64,000 nt of DNA, taken from NCBI GenBank assembly GCA_905221115.1, contig CAJNBX010000002.1, forward strand, positions 1 through 64,000, given 5' to 3'. The translations under genes were made by a program, and so were the position numbers. The notes beneath the pieces were generated by a model, which was not told where the DNA came from, did not search any database, and saw only the letters and a list, made by a program, of their open reading frames with translations. Shown here piece after piece: positions 36,695 to 46,572 of this stretch (within the stretch, counting starts at the first letter, position 1; each line of letters opens with the position of its first letter). This stretch comes from a bacterium. GTDB lineage: Bacteria; Bacillota; Bacilli; Lactobacillales; Streptococcaceae.

Positions 36695-37198
36695 TCAAAA
36701 TAGAAAGAAAATCACACCCCACACAAGACCACAAATATAACCAACTACTACATCCTTGGGATAATGCACGCCACCTAAGACTCTCACTAGACCTAGGAAG
36801 GCTGATAATGTCAAACAAATCATCCCCATAGTTAGACTAGCATGCAAGCAAGCCATGGAGATAATGGTTGCTGAAAAGACATGACGACTGGGCATTGACT
36901 GACCAGGACTATCTCTGTCTAGTAGCGGTACAATTTCCCAAACTTCATAAGGCCTAGGAGCATTGAGTTTCTTACGGAGAAGGGACAACATCACAAAACC
37001 TGACGCAGGGACAAAAAAATACATCCAGATTTGTTTCCCAAGTCCTTCTTGGAAATAGGTGGCGACTAACAAGGTCAGATAAACTATAGGCATAACTACG
37101 GTCATGAACCGATTAAAAGTTCTTAACAAACTCAGAAGGAAAGGCTTCTTTTCAATCTTACCAGCAACGTAGCCATACCATTCTTGATAATTTTTCAT
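36695..37198 (-). CDS. PAP2-family membrane phosphatase with PSRH motif
   Basis: This 167-residue membrane protein has about five hydrophobic segments and PAP2 motifs: NAPRPYEVWE (motif 1), SMPSRHVFSATI (motif 2, with PSRH in place of PSGH) and RVLGGVHYPKDVVVGY (motif 3). The catalytic His of each motif is present. The substrate is probably a phospholipid or isoprenoid phosphate. The start overlaps the DUF2200 stop by 4 bases (ATGA), so the two are translated together. It is shorter than, and clearly distinct from, the PAP2 protein at 8009-8659. Confidence 0.9.
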   Translation of the reverse strand: MKNYQEWYGYVAGKIEKKPFLLSLLRTFNRFMTVVMPIVYLTLLVATYFQEGLGKQIWMYFFVPASGFVMLSLLRKKLNAPRPYEVWEIVPLLDRDSPGQSMPSRHVFSATIISMACLHASLTMGMICLTLSAFLGLVRVLGGVHYPKDVVVGYICGLVWGVIFFLF

Positions 37199-37557
37199 TT
37201 CGATTTCTCATACTTTTCTAGAACTTCCTGGGCTGTTTTCCCCTTGGCAAGCCAATCTACTAATTTGTCCAAGCGACGTATTTCCTGCATCAGAGGATCA
37301 TCAATTTCCTCAATACGGACACCGCAAATCTTCCTTGTAATCGCAATTCGTTCAGGAACATAATATGGTGCTTGTCGAAAAAAATCTCCGTAGGTGACAT
37401 CCCTATCCAGACAAGCGAGGACGTTACCCACTTCATACCCTGTCAACCAACTGGTCACTTGGTGAACTGACTCTGCCCTTCCACCCTTTCGCTCAATCTT
37501 TGCAACCAAGGCTAGATAGACCGCAGCAAATTTCATATTGTATAATTTCTGACTCAT
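37195..37557 (-). CDS. DUF2200 family protein
   Basis: This 120-residue cytoplasmic protein fits the DUF2200 pattern: the N-terminal KLYNMKFAAVYLALVAKIERKG, the middle VTSWLTGYEVGNV, and the C-terminal ICGVRIEEIDDPLMQEIRRLDKLVDWLAKGK. No function is known for the family. The ATG at 37557 is preceded by AGAAAGAGAG. It is translated together with the downstream PAP2 gene. Confidence 0.9.
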   Translation of the reverse strand: MSQKLYNMKFAAVYLALVAKIERKGGRAESVHQVTSWLTGYEVGNVLACLDRDVTYGDFFRQAPYYVPERIAITRKICGVRIEEIDDPLMQEIRRLDKLVDWLAKGKTAQEVLEKYEKSK

Positions 37558-37591
37558 ACTTCTCTCTTTCTATGTATTCTAGTATAAATAA

Positions 37592-37617
37592 GAAAAAGAA
37601 GGCCGTCAAGCCTTCTT
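37592..37617 (-). terminator. Terminator of the ABC exporter operon
   Basis: Minus strand GAAGGC, a short loop, GCCTTC and TTTTTC, immediately after the stop at 37623. Confidence 0.8.
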
Positions 37618-37622
37618 TGGTT

Positions 37623-39383
37623 TTATTCTTCTGCTTCGTCTTCTGTAAATTGACTGTTGTAGAGGTCAGCGTAGAAACCAGCTTGCGCCATCAGCTCATC
37701 ATGATTTCCTTGCTCGATGATACTGCCATCTTTCATAACCAGAATAAGATCAGCATTTCGGATAGTAGACAAGCGGTGGGCGATGACAAAGGAAGTTCTG
37801 CCCTCCATCAATCGGTCCATAGCTTTCTGGATTAATTCCTCTGTACGGGTATCAACCGAAGAGGTCGCCTCATCTAGGATCAGGAGTGGCGCATCTTTCA
37901 GCAAAGCGCGAGCAATGGTCAAGAGTTGTTTTTGCCCGACAGACAAGGTCACTGTATCATCCAAGACTGTATCGTAACCATCTGATAGGGTCATGATAAA
38001 GTGGTGAACCCCCACAGCCTTGCTGGCTTCAATCACACGCTCATCACTAATACTTGTTTGGTTATAGATGAGATTGTCGCGAATGGTCCCTTCAAAGAGC
38101 CAAGTATCCTGCAAGACCATTGAAAAGGCATCGTGCACTTCCGAACGCTTCATCTCCTTGGTATCCACGCTATCAATGCGGATACTTCCCTTATCAATCT
38201 CATAGAACTTCATCAAAAGATTGACAATAGTTGTCTTACCAGCTCCTGTCGGCCCGACAATCGCGACCTTTTGACCTGCATGAGCTGTCGCAGAAAAGTC
38301 ATGGATAATAGTTCGCTCTGGTGTGTAACCAAAGGAAACTCGATCAAAGACCACTTGACCTTTCATATCGCTCAATTGTCTTGCTTTATGGGATTCATCT
38401 TCCATCTCCTCTTCAGCTAGAAATTCGAATACGCGTCCCATGGCTGCACTAGCCTGCTGCAAACTAGTAATCCCTTGAGCGATTTGTGAAAGGGGCTGAG
38501 AAAAGATACGAACGTAGGCCATAAAGGCAACGATAATCCCGATACTGATGTGTCCATTCAAGGCCAAGGCTGCACCAACGATAATCACTAGGGCATAGCT
38601 AAAGTTCCCAATGAACATCATAATCGGCATCATAATCCCTGAAATAAACTGAGATTTCCAGATACTCTCATACAGACGATGGTTTAATGTCGCAAATTCT
38701 TCTTTGGTGCTCTCAATAGCATTGTAACTGGTCACCACATTATGGCCAGAGTACATTTCCTCCACATAGCCATTGACAGCTGCCAAATCCTGTTGCTGAC
38801 TCTTAAAAAAGCCCTGTGATTTGCCCATAAAAACGGACACGAAAACAAAACCAATAAGGGTTGAAACAACCATCACCAAGGCTAAAATCCAGTTCATCCC
38901 AAACATGGTTATCAAGACTGCTAAGACCAATAAACTAGATGAAAGAACTGTTCCCAGACTTTGATTAAGGGACTGGGCTGCAGTGTCAACGTCATTGGTT
39001 ACACGAGACAAGGTATCTCCTTGAGAATGTCCATCAAAATATCCCAATGGTAGGCTATTGATTTTCTCTGCAATAGCTCTTCTCAAACGCTCTGAAAAAC
39101 GTTGAATAGCTGTTGTAAACAGAAAGGCCTGTAAATAATTTGATAGGAGTCCAATCACATAGATGACAGCCAAAAAACCACCAATAGTTGCAACCGCCGC
39201 GACATCCACACTTGTTTCCAGACCACTGGCAATAATATTAGTCATTTCCTTGATGCGGGTTGGACCATATACGGTAATGATATTGGATACGATTGTTGCT
39301 AGAAAGGCAATCAAAAGGGCAAACTGGAGACCTGCAAGATAGGGTTTACTCTGTTTCCAAAGAGACATTTTCTTATTTTCCAT
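37623..39383 (-). CDS. ABC exporter half-transporter, second subunit (ATPase fused to membrane domain)
   Basis: This 586-residue protein has six membrane helices (about residues 20-320) and a C-terminal ABC domain: Walker A GPTGAGKTT, signature LSVGQKQ, Walker B LLILDEATSSVD and the H-loop AHRLSTI. It forms a heterodimeric type IV exporter with the preceding gene, as in multidrug pairs. I start at the ATG at 39383, which has GGAGGAATT upstream. An in-frame start 36 bases earlier lies within the upstream gene. It overlaps that gene by 11 bases. The MarR-type regulator encoded at the head of the operon suggests drug or stress efflux. Confidence 0.93.
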   Translation of the reverse strand: MENKKMSLWKQSKPYLAGLQFALLIAFLATIVSNIITVYGPTRIKEMTNIIASGLETSVDVAAVATIGGFLAVIYVIGLLSNYLQAFLFTTAIQRFSERLRRAIAEKINSLPLGYFDGHSQGDTLSRVTNDVDTAAQSLNQSLGTVLSSSLLVLAVLITMFGMNWILALVMVVSTLIGFVFVSVFMGKSQGFFKSQQQDLAAVNGYVEEMYSGHNVVTSYNAIESTKEEFATLNHRLYESIWKSQFISGIMMPIMMFIGNFSYALVIIVGAALALNGHISIGIIVAFMAYVRIFSQPLSQIAQGITSLQQASAAMGRVFEFLAEEEMEDESHKARQLSDMKGQVVFDRVSFGYTPERTIIHDFSATAHAGQKVAIVGPTGAGKTTIVNLLMKFYEIDKGSIRIDSVDTKEMKRSEVHDAFSMVLQDTWLFEGTIRDNLIYNQTSISDERVIEASKAVGVHHFIMTLSDGYDTVLDDTVTLSVGQKQLLTIARALLKDAPLLILDEATSSVDTRTEELIQKAMDRLMEGRTSFVIAHRLSTIRNADLILVMKDGSIIEQGNHDELMAQAGFYADLYNSQFTEDEAEE

Positions 39384-41142
39384 GTTCCAATTCCTCCTTC
39401 GATAGTTGTGAATAGGCAATTTCTTGGTAAACTTCGTTATTAGCTAGAAGTTCTTTGTGGGTGCCTTGTCCCACGACTTTTCCTTGATCCAAGACCAAAA
39501 TCAAATCTGCATCCATAATCGTTGAAATACGCTGTGCGACGATAAGCTTGGTCATAGACTTGGTTTTCTCTGCTAGCTCTTGGCGTAGGACACGGTCTGT
39601 CTTGTAGTCCAAGGCTGAGAAGGAGTCATCAAAGATGAGGATTTCTGGCTTCCGAGCTAAGGCACGCGCTATTGCCAGACGCTGTCTTTGACCACCTGAG
39701 AAGTTGGTTCCTCCTTGGGCCACTTCTGACGCTAAGCCCGCTTCCTTGTCTTCGATAAAGTTCTTAGACTGGGCCAATTCCAAGGCTTGCCACATAGCTT
39801 GTTCACTAAGTGGTGTTTCTTGACTCTGTCCAAAATCCAAATTGCCCTTGACATCACCTGAAAAGAGAACAGCTTTTTGTGGAATATAACCAACCTTGTT
39901 GCGCAAATCTTCTAAGGCATAGTCTTGAACATTGACACCGTCTACAAGAATCTCTCCTGCTGATACGTCGTAGAAACGTGGAATCAGATTGACAAGAGTA
40001 GATTTACCAGAACCTGTTGAACCAATAAAGGCCACTGTTTGATCAGCTTCTGCTTTAAAGCTAACATGCTCAATAACTGCCTCAGAATTTACCGCATAGC
40101 GGAAGGTCACATCCTTAAACTCGACCTGACCTTTGAGGTTTTCATCAGCCAGCTGCACTTGAGCAGGATTTTGGATAGACGAATGCAAATCTAGAACTTG
40201 ATTAATCCGCTTAGCAGAGACCATAGTTCGGGGAAGAACGATGAAGAGTGCTCCCATGAGAAGGAAGCCCATGACAACCTGCATGGCATAAGACATGAAA
40301 ACAATCATGTCACTAAAGAGAGGCAGACGTGCTATCGGAGCAGCGTCGTTAATCACATAGGCCCCAATCCAGTAAATCGCCACACTCAAACCACTTGAAA
40401 TCCCCATCATGATAGGGTTCAAAATAGCCATAAGACGGTTGACAAACAAATTCAAGCGTGTCAATTCATCATTTGCTGCTGCAAATTTTTCATTTTGGTA
40501 ATCCTCTGCATTGTAGGCACGAACAACACGAATACCTGTTAAACTTTCACGAGTAATACTGTTCAATTTATCAGTCAGACTTTGAATCAAGGACTGTTTT
40601 GGAAAGGCTAACGTCATCAAAACAGTCGTCATTAAAACGTTGACAATCACTGCCACAAGTACGGCCCAGAGCCAGTATTCTGAATGACCTAAAATCTTCC
40701 CGATAGACCAGATAGCCATAATCGGACCACGCGTAACTACTTGCAAGCCCATGGTAATCAACATCTGAACCTGAGTAATGTCATTGGTGGTACGAGTTAG
40801 GAGACTGGGAATAGAGAATTTCTTAATCTCTGTCTGCGAGTAATCCAAAACTCGGTTAAAAATATCACTTCTCAGCCTACTAGTATAAGAAGCTGCCACT
40901 CGGGATGCAAAAAATCCAACTGCAACTACGGACAAGAAGGCAAGAAAGGACATTCCCACCATCATGCTTGCCGGCTGCCACAACTCATCTAAATTAGTTC
41001 CTTGACTACCTAGCAAATCCGTAATTTTCGAGATATAGGTCGGCACTTCCAACTCTAGGTAGACTGAAAAGCAGGTAAAGAGAATGGCTAGTAAAATCAT
41101 CCCCCATTCTTTTCTACTAATTCGTTTAGCTAATTTCTTCAT
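39373..41142 (-). CDS. ABC exporter half-transporter, first subunit (ATPase fused to membrane domain)
   Basis: This 589-residue half-transporter has the same layout as its neighbour: six membrane helices, then an ABC domain with Walker A GSTGSGKST, signature FSGGQRQR and Walker B ILIFDDSFSALD. The residue after Walker B is D rather than E (FDDS). In heterodimeric exporters this marks the degenerate, non-hydrolysing site, so the partner subunit with DEATSS would carry the active one. The start overlaps the MarR gene by 17 bases, and GGAGGAGAG precedes the ATG. Confidence 0.93.
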   Translation of the reverse strand: MKKLAKRISRKEWGMILLAILFTCFSVYLELEVPTYISKITDLLGSQGTNLDELWQPASMMVGMSFLAFLSVVAVGFFASRVAASYTSRLRSDIFNRVLDYSQTEIKKFSIPSLLTRTTNDITQVQMLITMGLQVVTRGPIMAIWSIGKILGHSEYWLWAVLVAVIVNVLMTTVLMTLAFPKQSLIQSLTDKLNSITRESLTGIRVVRAYNAEDYQNEKFAAANDELTRLNLFVNRLMAILNPIMMGISSGLSVAIYWIGAYVINDAAPIARLPLFSDMIVFMSYAMQVVMGFLLMGALFIVLPRTMVSAKRINQVLDLHSSIQNPAQVQLADENLKGQVEFKDVTFRYAVNSEAVIEHVSFKAEADQTVAFIGSTGSGKSTLVNLIPRFYDVSAGEILVDGVNVQDYALEDLRNKVGYIPQKAVLFSGDVKGNLDFGQSQETPLSEQAMWQALELAQSKNFIEDKEAGLASEVAQGGTNFSGGQRQRLAIARALARKPEILIFDDSFSALDYKTDRVLRQELAEKTKSMTKLIVAQRISTIMDADLILVLDQGKVVGQGTHKELLANNEVYQEIAYSQLSKEELEHGK

Positions 41143-41587
41143 TCTCTCCTCCTATTCCCTTGATATTTGCCTGTAGTTGACCGAGAACTTTCTCAAAAAT
41201 CAGTAATTCATCTTCATCAATGTCTTCCATCAACTGCTTATCAATTCGTTCAAAAAAGGCCTTAACCTGCTTCATTTGAGAATGTGCTTTGTCCGTCAAA
41301 CGAACAAATTTTGCCCGCTTATCGCTAGGACTCGCCTCCAATTCCACCAAACCATTTTGCACCATACGCTTGACCAAATTACTAGCAACAGACTTGGTAA
41401 TATTGAGTTCCTGCTCGATATCTTTAATCAAGACCAAATCTTGGTTTTTCTCACGATTATCCAAAAAACGTACAACCTGACCTTGAGGCCCACCCATAAA
41501 TTCAATGCCACAACGTTTGGCTTCCTTTTGCACCATGAGGTGAATCTGATGACCAAAACGCTTAAAGACTAACATCGGTTTATCCAT
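41126..41587 (-). CDS. MarR-family transcriptional regulator of the ABC exporter
   Basis: This 153-residue winged-helix protein shows the MarR core: DLVLIKDIEQELNITKSVASNLVKRMVQNGLVELEASPSDKRAKFVRLTDKA. The DKR of the wing (SPSDKRAK) is the family signature. It is the first gene of a three-gene operon with the two ABC subunits, and it probably represses it. Three operator-like palindromes surround its promoter. The ATG at 41587 follows AGAAAGGAGTTAGT. The ligand is unknown. Confidence 0.93.
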   Translation of the reverse strand: MDKPMLVFKRFGHQIHLMVQKEAKRCGIEFMGGPQGQVVRFLDNREKNQDLVLIKDIEQELNITKSVASNLVKRMVQNGLVELEASPSDKRAKFVRLTDKAHSQMKQVKAFFERIDKQLMEDIDEDELLIFEKVLGQLQANIKGIGGENEEIS

Positions 41588-41611
41588 ACTAACTCCTTTC
41601 TAACCATTGCA

Positions 41612-41702
41612 TTTAGTTCTCCTAGGAACTAAATAAGTTTTCATGAGAACTATTTTATCATTTTCAGAAAAGCTGTCAAGAAAAAAGTTTCCAAGAGAAC
41701 TA
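41612..41702 (-). promoter_or_regulatory. MarR operon promoter with three operator-like palindromes
   Basis: The promoter on the minus strand is TTGACA (41674-41679), 16 bases, TAAAAT (41652-41657). Sites are TTTAGTTC-TCCTAG-GAACTAAA (41612-41633), AAGTTTTCATGAGAACTA (41635-41652) and AAGTTTCCAAGAGAACTA (41685-41702). They share AGTTYYC...GAACTA and flank the promoter on both sides. Confidence 0.75.
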
Positions 41703-41713
41703 TTTTCTTGATT

Positions 41714-41746
41714 CAAAAAAATCCCAAGTGATTTTTTCACTTAGGA
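41714..41746 (-). terminator. Terminator of yebC
   Basis: Minus strand CCTAAGTGA, loop AAAAA, TCACTTGGG and TTTTTTT. Confidence 0.85.
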
Positions 41747-41765
41747 TCATGTTCTCTAGGTTAAA

Positions 41766-42482
41766 TTAGAACCCGTCTACGTTCGTATAAATTTTTTGTA
41801 CGTCTTCGTCGTCTTCAAGAACGCTGTAAAGTTTTTCAAAGATTTCAAGGTCATCGCCTGACAATTCCACTTCTGACTGAGGAATCATTTCCAATTCAGT
41901 CACTTGGAATTCTTCGATACCTGACTCACGAAGGGCAACGATAGCCTTGTGAAGGTCAGTTGGAGCTGTGTAAACTGTGATTGTACCTTCTTCTGCTTCT
42001 ACATCATCCACATCTACATCTGCTTCTAGCAATTGCTCAAAGACTGCGTCCGCATCTTCACCTGCAAATACGATAACACCTTTGTTATCAAAGAGGTATG
42101 AAACAGAACCTGAAGCGCCCATGTTTCCGCCATTTTTACCAAAGGCTGCACGGACATTAGCCGCTGTACGGTTAACGTTTGAAGTCAAGGTATCAACGAT
42201 CAGCATAGAACCATTTGGCCCAAAACCTTCGTAACGTCCTTCTGTAAAGGTTTCGTCTGTGTTTCCTTTTGCTTTATCAATCGCTTTATCAATAACGTGT
42301 TTTGGCACTTGGGCTTGTTTAGCACGGTCGATAACGAATTTCAAAGCAGTGTTTGATTCTGGATCTGGATCACCTTTTTTAGCTGCTACATAGATTTCTA
42401 CACCAAATTTTGCATATACTTTAGAGTTAGCTCCATCTTTAGCCGTTTTCTTAGCTACGATATTGGCCCATTTACGTCCCAT
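41766..42482 (-). CDS. yebC: YebC/PmpR/TACO1 family protein
   Basis: This 238-residue protein has the family start [25 protein letters not shown], the middle [31 protein letters not shown] and the acidic C-terminus. Members were called transcriptional regulators. Work on homologues links the family to translation of difficult sequences such as proline runs. Which role applies here is not decided by sequence. The ATG at 42482 follows AAAAAGGAGATTCC. It is the gene after dinF on the same strand and has its own terminator. Confidence 0.93.
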   Translation of the reverse strand: MGRKWANIVAKKTAKDGANSKVYAKFGVEIYVAAKKGDPDPESNTALKFVIDRAKQAQVPKHVIDKAIDKAKGNTDETFTEGRYEGFGPNGSMLIVDTLTSNVNRTAANVRAAFGKNGGNMGASGSVSYLFDNKGVIVFAGEDADAVFEQLLEADVDVDDVEAEEGTITVYTAPTDLHKAIVALRESGIEEFQVTELEMIPQSEVELSGDDLEIFEKLYSVLEDDEDVQKIYTNVDGF

Positions 42483-42578
42483 TAGGAATCTCCTTTTTTC
42501 ACATTTTAATCTTTCTTATTATAACACAAGTTTTTTCGATTTTCACTAGAGGAAATGGATTTTATTCAGTAAATCCAA

Positions 42579-43949
42579 CTAGGATAGCACTTTGGCTGCC
42601 AAGATTTCCTCACCTTCTTTTATCAAGGGGTGACGGAACAGTGAGAAGTACAGTTGGATGGTCATGGCAACCCAGATAAGGGGTTCGCAAAGGATAACTC
42701 CCTTATAGCCTGCCCAAGGAATAATCAAGACCACAAAAGCGATTTTCCCGATTAGTTCGATAAAGCTAGAAACCAGAGGAAGAACCTTTTGCCCCAAGCC
42801 CTGCAAACAATTGCGATAAATCAACAAGAGACTCAGAATGGGATAAAAGGCTGAGCTGATTTGCAGATAGAGGCTACCATTTTCTACCAAGTAGCTATCC
42901 GTCGAACTAGCCAAGAAGGAAACCAAGGCTGGACTGGCAAAAAAGAGGAAGCTACAAACAAAAACTGCCCAGGATATACTTAAACGACTGCCGATTCGAA
43001 GTCCTTGAACAATCCGGTCTGGGCGCTTAGCTCCTAGATTCTGAGAAGCAAAAGTCGTCATTGATGCAGAAATAGCGGTCATAGGAAGAAGGGCGAAGGC
43101 CATAATGCGTCGAGCCGCTGTTTGAGCACTAATAATCACTGCACCAAAGGTATTAACAGAAGACTGTAAAATCACACTGCCGATAGATACAATCGAACTC
43201 ATCAAGCCCATAGCCAAACCTTGCTCCAAGAGATCAGCGTACAAGCTTTTGTCCCATTTAAAATGCTTGAGCTGAGGGAGTAGCTCAGGCACGCTCTTAC
43301 GGATATAATAAAAGCAGAGAACCGCTGATAAGCCTTGCGAAATAATGGTAGCTAGTCCCGCGGATTGAACTCCCAGATGCAATTGCGTAATGAAATAGAG
43401 ATCCAGAACCACATTAACCAGAGCAGAGAAAATCAGAAAACCAAGCGCTGCCAGACTGTCCCCAATGGACCGCAATAAACCTGCAAAAAGATTATAAGCA
43501 AAGCTGACACCAACACAGGTCACAATCATAGAAATATATTGATAGGACTGAGGGAGGATTTCAGCAGGGGTATCTAGGTACTGTAAAAGAGGATACAAAC
43601 CAAGAAAGCCCAGCAGCATGACCACAATACTCAAAAGAGCACCTAAAATCCAGGTAGCTGCTACTGCCTCCTTGATTTTATTGAAATTCCGAGCCCCGTA
43701 ATAACGGGCAATGACAATCCCCATCCCATTGCCAACACCAAGAGTAAAACCTACAATCAGGTCAAAAATCGCTGTCGTAGCTCCTACTGCAGCCAAGGAA
43801 TCTTGACCCAAAAATCGCCCAACAATCAAGACATCAGCAGTATTATAGAGCTGTTGAAAAATATTTGATAGCAAGATTGGGAAGGCGAAGCTTAAGAGCG
43901 AGGGAAGAATCGAACCATGTATCAGGTCCACTGTTCGTTTTTTATTCAT
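42579..43949 (-). CDS. dinF: MATE-family multidrug/toxin efflux protein, DinF by position
   Basis: This 456-residue protein of about 12 membrane helices has the MATE pattern GSILPSLLSFAFPILLSNIFQQLYNTADVLIVGRFLG at its N-terminus and a related second half (SASMTTFASQNLGAKRPDRIVQG). Its position after cinA and recA matches dinF of the pneumococcal competence operon. It has a terminator-like hairpin and a separate promoter between recA and itself. The ATG at 43949 has no Shine-Dalgarno sequence and lies 6 bases after a TATAAT, which suggests a leaderless message. Confidence 0.88.
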   Translation of the reverse strand: MNKKRTVDLIHGSILPSLLSFAFPILLSNIFQQLYNTADVLIVGRFLGQDSLAAVGATTAIFDLIVGFTLGVGNGMGIVIARYYGARNFNKIKEAVAATWILGALLSIVVMLLGFLGLYPLLQYLDTPAEILPQSYQYISMIVTCVGVSFAYNLFAGLLRSIGDSLAALGFLIFSALVNVVLDLYFITQLHLGVQSAGLATIISQGLSAVLCFYYIRKSVPELLPQLKHFKWDKSLYADLLEQGLAMGLMSSIVSIGSVILQSSVNTFGAVIISAQTAARRIMAFALLPMTAISASMTTFASQNLGAKRPDRIVQGLRIGSRLSISWAVFVCSFLFFASPALVSFLASSTDSYLVENGSLYLQISSAFYPILSLLLIYRNCLQGLGQKVLPLVSSFIELIGKIAFVVLIIPWAGYKGVILCEPLIWVAMTIQLYFSLFRHPLIKEGEEILAAKVLS

Positions 43950-43955
43950 AAGGCT

Positions 43956-43984
43956 ATTATATCAGCTTTCTAGAGGAGCGACAA
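43956..43984 (-). promoter_or_regulatory. dinF promoter placing the start at the ATG
   Basis: TTGTCG (43979-43984), 17 bases and TATAAT (43956-43961). The hexamer ends six bases before the dinF ATG, so RNA would begin at or next to the A of ATG. Confidence 0.6.
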
Positions 43985-44028
43985 GAAACAGCAAACTATA
44001 GGCAATCTGAAAATTTGAACACAAAATC

Positions 44029-44056
44029 GAAAAAGCAGTGGATTTCTCCACTACTT
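44029..44056 (-). terminator. Terminator after recA
   Basis: Minus strand AGTAGTGGA-GAAA-TCCACTGCT followed by TTTT, 8 bases after the recA stop. Some read-through into dinF would be needed for a joint competence transcript. Confidence 0.8.
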
Positions 44057-44063
44057 TGACAGC

Positions 44064-45230
44064 TTATTCTTCAATTTCGATTTCAAGCTCATCGCCTAGG
44101 TCAAGAGTTACTTCTTCATTCACAGAATCTGCTTGAACTGCTTCATCTTTTTTAGTTTCAACACCTTCTACAGAAGCTTCTTCTCCATCAACCAAACCAA
44201 ATTGAACACGGACTTGATGGTCAATTTCATCAAAGATTTCTGGGTTATCTGCCAAGTATTTCTTCGCATTTTCAGAACCTTGCCCGATTTTCTCATCCTT
44301 GTAAGAGTACCAAGCTCCTGCTTTTTTGATGATATCCAAATCGCTTGCAATCTTCAAAAGCTCACCTGTCTTAGAGATCCCTTCTCCGTACATGATTTCA
44401 ACGAAGGCTTCCTTAAATGGTGGAGCCACCTTGTTTTTCACGACCTTGATCTTAGTTTCTTTACCAACGTTGGTATCTTTTTGGTCACCAGTTCCCTTGA
44501 TTTGCGTACTTCCACGAACATCCAAACGGACTGATGCGTAGAATTTCAGAGCACGTCCACCAGGAGTTGTTTCTGGATTTCCAAACATGACTCCAACTTT
44601 TTCACGCAATTGGTTGATAAAGATGGCAATTGTTTTGGTTTTATTGATAGAGGCACCGAGCTTACGCATAGCCTGGCTCATCATACGAGCCTGCAAACCA
44701 ACGTGGCTATCTCCGATATCGCCATCAATTTCCGCACGAGGTACAAGGGCAGCAACTGAGTCGACTACGACAAGATCTACAGCACCTGAGTCAATCAATT
44801 TTCCTGCAATCTCAAGACCTTGCTCTCCTGAGTCTGGTTGAGACAAGAGCAATTCGTCAATGTTGACACCAAGGGCCGCAGCATAAGCTGGATCGAGGGC
44901 ATGTTCCGCATCGATAAAGGCTGCAATACCACCTTCTTTTTGCGCTTGCGCAACTGCATGAAGGGCAACCGTTGTCTTACCAGATGACTCTGGTCCGTAT
45001 ATTTCGATGATACGTCCCTTAGGATAACCACCTGAACCAAGAGCAATGTCAAGAGCCAAAGAACCTGAGCTCATCACTTGCACCTTTTGCTCTGCACGCT
45101 CACCCAAACGCATGATTGAGCCTTTACCGAAATCTTTCTCAATCAATTTAAGAGCATCATTCAAGGCTTTTTCACGTTCAGCCCCGAATTTTTTTGAAAT
45201 TTCATCTAATTTTTTTGGTTTTTTCGCCAT
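44064..45230 (-). CDS. recA: Recombinase RecA
   Basis: This 388-residue protein is the DNA-strand-exchange ATPase of homologous recombination and transformation. Walker A is GPESSGKT (residues 79-86) and Walker B is [18 protein letters not shown]; the DNA-binding loop 2 region ([27 protein letters not shown]) is normal. The C-terminal tail is unusually acidic ([16 protein letters not shown]), as in streptococcal RecA. It lies 54 bases after cinA and follows the competence cin box of that gene. A separate promoter was not evident. Confidence 0.98.
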   Translation of the reverse strand: MAKKPKKLDEISKKFGAEREKALNDALKLIEKDFGKGSIMRLGERAEQKVQVMSSGSLALDIALGSGGYPKGRIIEIYGPESSGKTTVALHAVAQAQKEGGIAAFIDAEHALDPAYAAALGVNIDELLLSQPDSGEQGLEIAGKLIDSGAVDLVVVDSVAALVPRAEIDGDIGDSHVGLQARMMSQAMRKLGASINKTKTIAIFINQLREKVGVMFGNPETTPGGRALKFYASVRLDVRGSTQIKGTGDQKDTNVGKETKIKVVKNKVAPPFKEAFVEIMYGEGISKTGELLKIASDLDIIKKAGAWYSYKDEKIGQGSENAKKYLADNPEIFDEIDHQVRVQFGLVDGEEASVEGVETKKDEAVQADSVNEEVTLDLGDELEIEIEE

Positions 45231-45284
45231 TCTATTCTCCTACATTCTAATGGTCCTTAGACCTATCTACCATTATATCAAAAG

Positions 45285-46541
45285 TTAGTCACTTAATAAA
45301 GCCTTGCGAACTAGGTTAAAGGCATGCATAACCGCAATGTGACGTACATCTGCTCGACTTCTGCCTCCAATATTAACCTTGATGACCTCTGTTCCATGCT
45401 CCTGTGCCAAGCCTATGAAGACTGTTCCAGCTGGGTGTCCTTCTAGACTGTCTGGCCCTGCTACTCCAGTCAAACTAAGGCCAAAATCAGACTGGGTCTT
45501 GATTCGTGCCTGCTCAGCCATCTTCTGAGCTGTAAATTCAGACACCACACCGTGCCCTTCCAAATCCTTGACAGGAATATCCAACATTTTTGATTTTTCC
45601 TCCAGGCTATAGGTTACAAAACCACCCTTAAATATACTTGAAGCTCCTGAAAAATCCGCTACATTGGCTTGGAAAAGACCTGCCGTCAAACTCTCTGCAG
45701 CCGTGATAGTTTTCCCTTGTTTTTTCAGTTCTTCTACCACAATGCTGGCTAAACTAGTCTCTTCCCCATAACCATAACAAAGGTCTCGTAAAGAAAGGCC
45801 TTCAAAAGTCTGGTGGTCCAAGATTTGATTTCCCAAGATATCCAGCACTTGATTCGCCTCTTCTTGATCACTAGCTTTTGTTGACAGACGCAGAGTGACT
45901 TCTCCTGCCTTAGCATAAGGGGCCAAGGTCGGATCGGTTTGATTCTCAATCAAATCAGCCAAAATCGTAACCAGCTGACTTTCACCAATTCCAAAGAAAC
46001 GAAGAACTCGGGAATACAGCTTGCTCCCTGTCATCAACTTAGGTAGAAGTTGATTTAAGACCATGGGGTTCAATTCACTTGGTGGACCTGGAAGGACGAC
46101 ATAGGTCACTCCGTCTACTTCTAATATTCCTCCCACAGCCAACCCTGTTTCGTTTGGCAGTGGAGCCGCTCCTTCTACAATTTGAGCTTGTCTTTCGTTA
46201 TTCGGTGTTCGGGCATAGTCTGGTCTCTGGGCAAAAAAGACATCCAACTTCTCCTGTGCCTGAAGATCAAAGACTAATTCTTTCCCTAAAAATTTAGCCA
46301 GGGTTTGTTTGGTCAAATCGTCCTCAGTTGGCCCCAATCCACCTGTCAAAATCACCAGACTACTACGTTGACTGGCAATCTCAAGCAGGGATAAGAGACG
46401 CGTTTCATTGTCTCCTACAGCCGTCTGAAAATATATATCTACCCCAATCTCTGCTAGTTTTTCCGACAAAAACTGGGCATTGGTATTGACAATCTGCCCT
46501 GTCAAAATCTCTGTTCCAACAGCAATAATTTCTGCTTTCAT
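45285..46541 (-). CDS. cinA: Competence/damage-inducible protein CinA
   Basis: This 418-residue protein has an N-terminal MoCF-type domain ([21 protein letters not shown]) and a C-terminal CinA/PncC domain ([23 protein letters not shown], ending in [20 protein letters not shown]). Homologues deamidate NMN or hydrolyse ADP-ribose. In pneumococci CinA brings RecA to the membrane during transformation. The ATG at 46541 follows TAGGAGGAAAC. A TACGAATA cin box upstream places it in the late competence (ComX) regulon. It is the first gene of cinA-recA-dinF. Confidence 0.97.
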   Translation of the reverse strand: MKAEIIAVGTEILTGQIVNTNAQFLSEKLAEIGVDIYFQTAVGDNETRLLSLLEIASQRSSLVILTGGLGPTEDDLTKQTLAKFLGKELVFDLQAQEKLDVFFAQRPDYARTPNNERQAQIVEGAAPLPNETGLAVGGILEVDGVTYVVLPGPPSELNPMVLNQLLPKLMTGSKLYSRVLRFFGIGESQLVTILADLIENQTDPTLAPYAKAGEVTLRLSTKASDQEEANQVLDILGNQILDHQTFEGLSLRDLCYGYGEETSLASIVVEELKKQGKTITAAESLTAGLFQANVADFSGASSIFKGGFVTYSLEEKSKMLDIPVKDLEGHGVVSEFTAQKMAEQARIKTQSDFGLSLTGVAGPDSLEGHPAGTVFIGLAQEHGTEVIKVNIGGRSRADVRHIAVMHAFNLVRKALLSD

Positions 46542-46558
46542 GTTTCCTCCTACCTATC

Positions 46559-46566
46559 TATTCGTA
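46559..46566 (-). promoter_or_regulatory. Cin box (ComX-dependent promoter element) of cinA
   Basis: Exact TACGAATA on the minus strand, 17 bases before the cinA ATG. In streptococci this is the -10-like element recognised by the competence sigma factor ComX. Confidence 0.92.
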
Positions 46567-46572
46567 TTTTTT

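Noticed and set aside
36695..37198. PSRH in place of PSGH as a sign of a dead PAP2 enzyme
   Set aside because: The catalytic histidines and motif 3 are present; the G to R change alone does not show loss of function.
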